A stretch of 64,000 nucleotides of DNA from NCBI RefSeq assembly GCF_018130615.1, contig NZ_JAFCKB010000021.1, positions 1 to 64,000 of the forward strand, given 5' to 3'. A program made the translations under genes and the position numbers. The notes under the pieces are model-generated. The model did no database searches. It was not told where the DNA came from and saw only the letters and a list, made by a program, of their open reading frames with translations. The DNA comes from Bradyrhizobium manausense. GTDB lineage: Bacteria > Pseudomonadota > Alphaproteobacteria > Rhizobiales > Xanthobacteraceae. Of the stretch, positions 59,293-64,000 are shown one piece after another; position 1 is the first letter of the stretch, and every line of letters starts with the position of its first letter.

Positions 59293-60549
59293 TCAGGAGA
59301 CCGCCGCAGCTCTCGAATGCACGTGCTCGGGTCGCACGCCGAGCGCAATGAAGCGCGCCGGGATGCCCTGAAGCCACGGCAGTGCGGTAATCAGACGCAC
59401 GATCAGCGGCACCTTGAGCGGCCGGTCGCCGCCCTTCAGCGCGCCGCTGATGATGTTGTTCTGGACGATCACCTGCATCGCCTGCGTCATCTTCACCGGA
59501 AACTCGCGGCGGCGGCGTACGGCATCGAGCTCATGCTCGGACGGACAGCCGCGCGTCAGCGCGTCCGCAAGCAGATTGGCTGCGGCGACCGCATCCTGAA
59601 CGGCCAGATTGACGCCGACGCCACCGACCGGCGACATCGCATGCGCGGCATCGCCGATGCACAGCAGCCCGGGCCGCGTCCAGCGGCCCAGACGGTTGAT
59701 CGCGACGGTCAGCAATTTGACGTCGTCGAAGCTCTTCACATCGGCAACGCCACGCTTGAGCTCCGGCGCCATACGCACGACATCCTCGAGCAGCGCCGGC
59801 AATCCCCTCGCCTTCACCGCTTCGTATTGTCCCTTGGCGATGACATAGGCGCATTGCCAATAGTCGCCGCGATCGAAGGTAACCATCATCTTGCCGGGCT
59901 CGACACGGGCGAACAAATTTTCGGTCTCGTCGGGAGTTCGCCCGGCGCGGAACCACAGGACGTCCATCGGCGCGCCGATTTCCTCCACGCTGAGGCCTGC
60001 GCGCTCGCGCACGGTCGAATGCCGGCCATCGCAGGCGATGGTGAGATCGGCCTCGATGTCGACGATGCCGTCTGGCGTCCTCGCGCGCACGCCGGCAACC
60101 GTTTCGCCGTGGTGGATCAGGTCGACCGCCTCCGTATTCATCAGCACCCCGAGCGAGGCGAAGCGCTTGCCGGACTCGCGCAGGAAATTGAGAAAATCCC
60201 ATTGCGGCATGAAGGCGATGAACGGGTACTTCGTGTTCAACCGGCGCAGATCGGCGATCCGCACCTTGGAGCCACCGATCAGGCCGTCCATCGTCTGCAG
60301 GCGCTGATGCGGGAGCTTGAGGAAACCATCGATCAGGCCGAGCTCGTCCATCACCTGAAGCGTCGAGGGATGCACGGTATCGCCGCGAAAATCGCGGAAG
60401 AAATCGGCGTGCTTCTCCAGCACCACGACATCGATGCCGGCGCGTCCCAGGAGATAGCCGAGCATCATGCCCGCAGGCCCGCCGCCGACGATACAGCAGC
60501 GGACTCTTCGGCCGCGCGATGCGGGCTGTTCCGAGGTGACTGTGTCCAT
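59293..60549 (-). CDS. FAD-dependent monooxygenase (PHBH/UbiH family)
   Basis: A 418-residue flavoprotein hydroxylase. The Rossmann FAD motif is CCIVGGGPAGMMLGYLLGRAG, the DG motif is TIACDGRHSTVRERAG, and the GD motif is LLCIGDAAHAMSPVGGVGVN. Relatives hydroxylate aromatic rings or ubiquinone precursors. The substrate is unknown. ATG 60549 chosen. It lies 61 bp downstream of the caspase-like gene on the same strand. Confidence 0.92.
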   Translation of the reverse strand: MDTVTSEQPASRGRRVRCCIVGGGPAGMMLGYLLGRAGIDVVVLEKHADFFRDFRGDTVHPSTLQVMDELGLIDGFLKLPHQRLQTMDGLIGGSKVRIADLRRLNTKYPFIAFMPQWDFLNFLRESGKRFASLGVLMNTEAVDLIHHGETVAGVRARTPDGIVDIEADLTIACDGRHSTVRERAGLSVEEIGAPMDVLWFRAGRTPDETENLFARVEPGKMMVTFDRGDYWQCAYVIAKGQYEAVKARGLPALLEDVVRMAPELKRGVADVKSFDDVKLLTVAINRLGRWTRPGLLCIGDAAHAMSPVGGVGVNLAVQDAVAAANLLADALTRGCPSEHELDAVRRRREFPVKMTQAMQVIVQNNIISGALKGGDRPLKVPLIVRLITALPWLQGIPARFIALGVRPEHVHSRAAAVS

Positions 60550-60610
60550 GACCCGACTTTCGCTGCCATCGCTCAGGCGATTGTAGCGCCGGCGGGCGCC
60601 GGGACCATGT

Positions 60611-62134
60611 TCAATTGTTGCTGCGGTTGGCCGTGCGGAAGCTCTTGACCTCGGACACACTGCCGTCGCGATAGGTCAATTCGACGGACATGAACTGGGT
60701 CGCCGGCGGCAGCTTCTCGTAGAGCAGCATGCCGGCCGTGATGGCAGAGGGATCGCGGAGATCGCAGGGCGGCAGCTTCAGCACCTTGTCCGGCACCGCC
60801 GTGTCGATGCCGATCCTGACCTCGCGGATCGCGCAACGATACGACACCAGATGCGAGTAATAGACCAGCAGCCCGTTGAACTGGCGGAACGACAGCCAGC
60901 TCGTGGCGGTCATATCAAGGATCTTGCGCTGATCGCGGATCAGCGCCGCTTCGGGATCGAACTTGATCGGGAACGGGCCCTGCATGTCGCCGGACGCATC
61001 GACGTAACGCACCTCGATGGTGCCGGCCTGCGCATCCGGAGGCAGCTCGATCGACGGGTTCGGCATCCGCTTGCGCGTGCGCGGGTCGAGCGTGTCGATG
61101 AAGCCGGTCTCGCGGAAATCGCCGCTGCCGGCCATGCGCCAGGACACGCCGAGCGTGGGATCGGCGAAGGAGAACGTCACGCTCCAGCCGCCATTGTGGC
61201 GCGAGAAACTCGCGATCGGCGCGTTGGTGGTCTCCTCCTTCGGTACGCGCGGCACCGACACCGGCGGCAAAGCCGCAACCTTTTGCGGCGGAGGATCGGC
61301 CGGACGCGCGGCGGCGGCTGCCGCGTCCTTCGCAGCGCCACTGAGGAAGACGTCGTCGACCATCTGGTCGAAATATACCGGCACCTGCTTGTGCCTGACG
61401 GTGTCGGCCATCTCGCTGACGAGACGGCGCGTGTGCTGCGCGACCTGAACCAGGTTCTCGCCGGGCTGGAGCAGCTCCCTGGCGAAGGTGCGCGTGAACA
61501 CCGAGTTCGGGTTGGCATCGTCATTGGAGAGGCGATCGAGCGCGGTCTGGCGCGGCCCCGCCGAGAACACCGAGAACACGCCCTCGGGCAATTGCGTCAT
61601 CGGCGCAAGGCCGCCGCCACCGGCGACTGCGCGCGTGCCTGATCGTTCGAACGGATTGTTGCGGCAGGCGTCGAACACCAGGATCGAGGTGCGCGCCTTC
61701 TTGTTCTGCAGACGCTCGACGACGCGATCGGCGAGAATGGAGGCGTCGCGCACCAGCTCTTCCTGGCCTTCGGTCGCGGCCGGCACGTCGGTCGGCAGCA
61801 GATAGTTCTGGCCCGCGATCTCAAAACCGTGGCCGGCGTAGAAGAAGAACGCGGTATCGCCGGGCTCGATCGCCCGGTCGAAGGCGAGCAGCGTTTCGGC
61901 GAATTGCTGACGGTTCTGGTTTTCGGCGACCATCACCTGGAAGCCGAGCTGCTTCAGCGTGTCTCCCATGGTGCGGGCGTCGTTGACGGCCTTGAGGAGT
62001 TTTGGAACGTTCTTGTAGTCGTTGTTGCCGACGACGAGCGCGACGCGCTTTTCGGCGTGCGCAAGGCCTGCGAAGCCGCTGAGGCTCGCCGCCAGGCCAA
62101 GCGCCGCCAAAATTCTGAAAACCCGACGCGTCAT
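60611..62134 (-). CDS. Exported caspase-family peptidase (C14)
   Basis: A 507-residue protein with signal peptide (FRILAALGLAASLSGFAGLAHA) and a caspase-type domain at about 28-260. The catalytic dyad is H102 in FFFYAGHGFEIAG and C157 in LVFDACRNNPF. It has VVGNNDYKNVPKL typical of bacterial metacaspase-like proteins. The second half (about 330-500) is an extra beta-rich region (GGWSVTFSFADPTLGVSWRM). Cleavage after Arg/Lys is usual for the family. It should act in the periplasm, where a caspase is unusual. Role unknown. Confidence 0.88.
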   Translation of the reverse strand: MTRRVFRILAALGLAASLSGFAGLAHAEKRVALVVGNNDYKNVPKLLKAVNDARTMGDTLKQLGFQVMVAENQNRQQFAETLLAFDRAIEPGDTAFFFYAGHGFEIAGQNYLLPTDVPAATEGQEELVRDASILADRVVERLQNKKARTSILVFDACRNNPFERSGTRAVAGGGGLAPMTQLPEGVFSVFSAGPRQTALDRLSNDDANPNSVFTRTFARELLQPGENLVQVAQHTRRLVSEMADTVRHKQVPVYFDQMVDDVFLSGAAKDAAAAAARPADPPPQKVAALPPVSVPRVPKEETTNAPIASFSRHNGGWSVTFSFADPTLGVSWRMAGSGDFRETGFIDTLDPRTRKRMPNPSIELPPDAQAGTIEVRYVDASGDMQGPFPIKFDPEAALIRDQRKILDMTATSWLSFRQFNGLLVYYSHLVSYRCAIREVRIGIDTAVPDKVLKLPPCDLRDPSAITAGMLLYEKLPPATQFMSVELTYRDGSVSEVKSFRTANRSNN

Positions 62135-62326
62135 CTCAGTGTTCCCGCTTCTGAACGGCTCCCCGCAGGCTCCATGCGGGACCTTACGCCGTTGATGTGA
62201 TAGTCGGTCCAGCCGCAACGGCGGTTCAACCGGCGCGCCCGAGCAGTTCCATCACCTGACCTATGGCAGATTCCGCCGGAATCTGCTTTTTCTTTGGCGG
62301 AATTCCGTTCGAGACGAGGGGCTGCC

Positions 62327-63289
62327 GTGGTTCGCTGGTGCACCGACGAGGTCGAGCCGCACGACCGCTTCGACTTTTGGCGCGAGGTGCGCGCCAAGGG
62401 GCTGTTCGGGGTCACCGCAGAACTGGAGCGCGAACGGCGCGGCGACTTCCACGGTGAATTCTCGCTGAGCCAGGTCGGCAATGGCGCCCTGGTCGAGCTG
62501 AAGGCTTCGCCCTATGCCGTCGAACGCAGCCAGGCCGACATCAGCGACGCCCCCGGTGACAGCATCTGCGTCTACCAGCAACTCGGTGGCGGCGGCTGGT
62601 TCGGCGGCATGCGCTCCAGCGATTTTGCGATTGCCAATGGCAGCTTCGCCACCAGCCACACCGACCTGCCCTACCGCACCAAGCCGCTGGGCGCCTCCGG
62701 CTTCCACCTGCGTATTCTGAAGATCCCCGTCAGCGGCCTCGCGACACAGGACAAGCGCATGCGCGAGCTGGCGCCCAAACCCTTCATCGATCCTGCTCTG
62801 GCGCCGCTGCTCGACGCTTGCTTTACCGATCTCGGCGAGACGGCCGCGAATGATGGGTCGCCTGGCGCCCTGCCGCTGGTGCAGGCGCTGGGACATCTGG
62901 CGCTGATCGAACGTGGCATCGTCAGGCCGGGCAGCCGGCGCGGACAGGCCGCGCTGCGAACCGCCCGCCTGTCGCTGGCGCGGCGCCTGATCGCACGACA
63001 TCTCGAGGATCCGGATCTGGCGCCGACACGGGTGGCCGACCTGCTCGGCGTCTCCGTGCGGCACCTGCACATGCTGTTTGAGGTCGCCGACCGCAGCTTC
63101 TCCCAGACCGTGACCGAAGAGCGGTTGAAGAGAAGCCGCCGCTTGATGCGTGAAGCGCCGGAGCGGCTGATCGCAGATATCGCCGCCGCCTGCGGTTTCG
63201 AGAGCCTGGCGACCTACTACCGGGTCTTCAACGCCGCCTACGGCATGGCGCCCGGCGATTTCCGCGCCCAGGCAGCAGGGAGGCGTTAA
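62327..63289 (+). CDS. AraC family transcriptional regulator
   Basis: A 320-residue regulator. The C-terminal AraC domain has TRVADLLGVSVRHLHMLFEVADRSFSQTVTEERLKRSRRLM and IADIAAACGFESLATYYRVFNAAYGMAPGDFRA. The N-terminal cupin-like region is of the AraC-binding-6 type. Start GTG 62327 is 8 nt after GAGG; a TTG at 62294 is also in frame. Divergent from the caspase-like gene, so it could control it. Confidence 0.9.
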   Translation: MVRWCTDEVEPHDRFDFWREVRAKGLFGVTAELERERRGDFHGEFSLSQVGNGALVELKASPYAVERSQADISDAPGDSICVYQQLGGGGWFGGMRSSDFAIANGSFATSHTDLPYRTKPLGASGFHLRILKIPVSGLATQDKRMRELAPKPFIDPALAPLLDACFTDLGETAANDGSPGALPLVQALGHLALIERGIVRPGSRRGQAALRTARLSLARRLIARHLEDPDLAPTRVADLLGVSVRHLHMLFEVADRSFSQTVTEERLKRSRRLMREAPERLIADIAAACGFESLATYYRVFNAAYGMAPGDFRAQAAGRR

Positions 63290-63382
63290 CCCTCGGGCCG
63301 GCTGCCGCGGCAAAAAGCCGAGCTACGCCCGCTATTTGGGCAAAAACCTTAGGGTTTTAAGGACCTTCCCGTGCCTGCTGCA

Positions 63383-63410
63383 TTGACTTTGGCCGATTCC
63401 GCCCTATGTT
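63383..63410 (+). promoter_or_regulatory. Predicted promoter of DEAD-box helicase gene
   Basis: TTGACT (63383-63388) and TATGTT (63405-63410) with a 16-nt spacer. A palindrome AAAACCTTAGGGTTTT lies about 25 bp upstream (63341-63356). The transcript would have a 150-nt leader before the ATG at 63571, a layout that is common for cold-regulated helicases, though that is inference. Confidence 0.5.
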
Positions 63411-63570
63411 CCGGGTCGACGCGGCTCGGTATCGAAGAGCGATTCCTGAGCTTGGCGCTTTGTTCGCGTGAGTCAGCACCCCCAGCTTCTTTGAGAGCGC
63501 GCCGTTTCGGGGTGGAACGCGACAGCCTTTTTACTCTCGATTCCGAACGGCGGTTTCGACCAGAGGCTCA

Positions 63571-64000
63571 ATGTCCTTTTCCAATCTCGGACTGTCCGAA
63601 AAAGTCCTCGCCGCAGTGGCGGCCACCGGTTACACCAATCCCACCCCCATTCAGGAACAGGCGATCCCCCACGTCCTCGCACGCAAGGACGTGCTCGGCA
63701 TCGCCCAGACCGGCACCGGCAAGACCGCGGCTTTCGTGCTGCCGATGCTCACCATTCTCGAAAAGGGCAGAGCGCGCGCGCGAATGCCGCGCACGCTGAT
63801 CCTGGAGCCGACCCGCGAGCTCGCAGCCCAGGTGAAAGAAAACTTCGACCGCTACGGCGCCGGCCAGAAGCTCAACGTCGCCCTCCTGATCGGCGGCGTC
63901 TCCTTCGGCGACCAGGATGCCAAGCTGACGCGCGGCGTCGACGTGCTGATCGCCACCCCGGGCCGTCTGCTCGACCATACCGAGCGCGGCGGCCTGCTGC
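63571..64000 (+). CDS. rhlE: DEAD-box RNA helicase (RhlE type), 5' part
   Basis: The first 143 codons of an ATP-dependent RNA helicase that runs off the right edge. Motifs visible: Q motif (NPTPIQEQAIP), Walker A AQTGTGKTAAF, motif Ia PTRELAAQV, GG, and TPGRLLD. The start ATG at 63571 (MSFSNLGLSEKVLAA) follows AGAGG. The DEAD box itself lies beyond the window. RhlE-type by the short N-terminus and by similarity; other RNA helicases cannot be excluded. Confidence 0.9.
   Translation, partial: MSFSNLGLSEKVLAAVAATGYTNPTPIQEQAIPHVLARKDVLGIAQTGTGKTAAFVLPMLTILEKGRARARMPRTLILEPTRELAAQVKENFDRYGAGQKLNVALLIGGVSFGDQDAKLTRGVDVLIATPGRLLDHTERGGLL

Overview
This 64 kb window looks like chromosomal DNA of a Bradyrhizobium-type alphaproteobacterium (Nitrobacteraceae). 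The evidence is the high GC, the two outer-membrane barrels whose mature ends read ADLAARPY.KAP, the divergent efp / epmA-epmB locus, a class I phaC, the argC, hom, glpX and parE genes in rhizobial style, and rhizobial palindromic repeats (TCATTCCGGGG..., GCATGATCCGGAAAAG...). Genus is an inference from gene content; no rRNA is present.

Layout. 1-3.3 kb: an A/T-richer catabolic cassette (LysR regulator, tripartite-transporter binding protein, metallo-beta-lactamase-fold hydrolase) lying between IS-like terminal repeats with no transposase. 3.5-10.2 kb: housekeeping and small genes (glyoxalase, a 26-residue membrane protein, GST, two PilZ proteins, tRNA-Glu, a PrsW-type membrane protease, HdeD). 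10.2-11.6 kb: DAHP synthase preceded by a leader peptide Tyr-Phe-Trp-Tyr-Phe-Ser-Tyr and mutually exclusive hairpins, a complete transcription attenuator whose leader ORF appears to start at the first base of the mRNA. 11.6-14.8 kb: EF-P and its two lysylation enzymes, divergently arranged. 14.8-26.7 kb: M23 peptidase, cupin/AhpD/MarR module, lytic transglycosylase, class II aldolase, SDR, RecJ, and a soluble chemoreceptor-like protein with reversed domain order.

26.8-42.7 kb looks accessory: a 1669-residue autotransporter with three 267-269-residue passenger repeats, an AraC regulator divergent from a formylglycine-generating enzyme with both active-site cysteines but no sulfatase nearby, an L,D-transpeptidase, and a catabolic operon (crotonase, CoA-transferase, TctC, TctB, TctA, PdxA-like dehydrogenase) controlled by a divergent GntR/FCD regulator with a clear inverted-repeat operator.

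42.7-64 kb is mostly core metabolism: HAD dehalogenase, glpX, hom, an AlaC-type aminotransferase, phaC, MAPEG protein, argC overlapping a PaiB-type regulator, DedA, parE, two outer-membrane barrels around an SDR, a flavin monooxygenase, a secreted caspase-fold protease, an AraC regulator, and the start of a DEAD-box helicase running off the right edge.

The strongest candidates for a second look are the aromatic attenuator at 10.26-10.43 kb, the IS-end-bounded cassette at 0-3.3 kb, the lone formylglycine-generating enzyme, the reversed chemoreceptor, the tandem-repeat autotransporter, and the extracytoplasmic caspase homologue.
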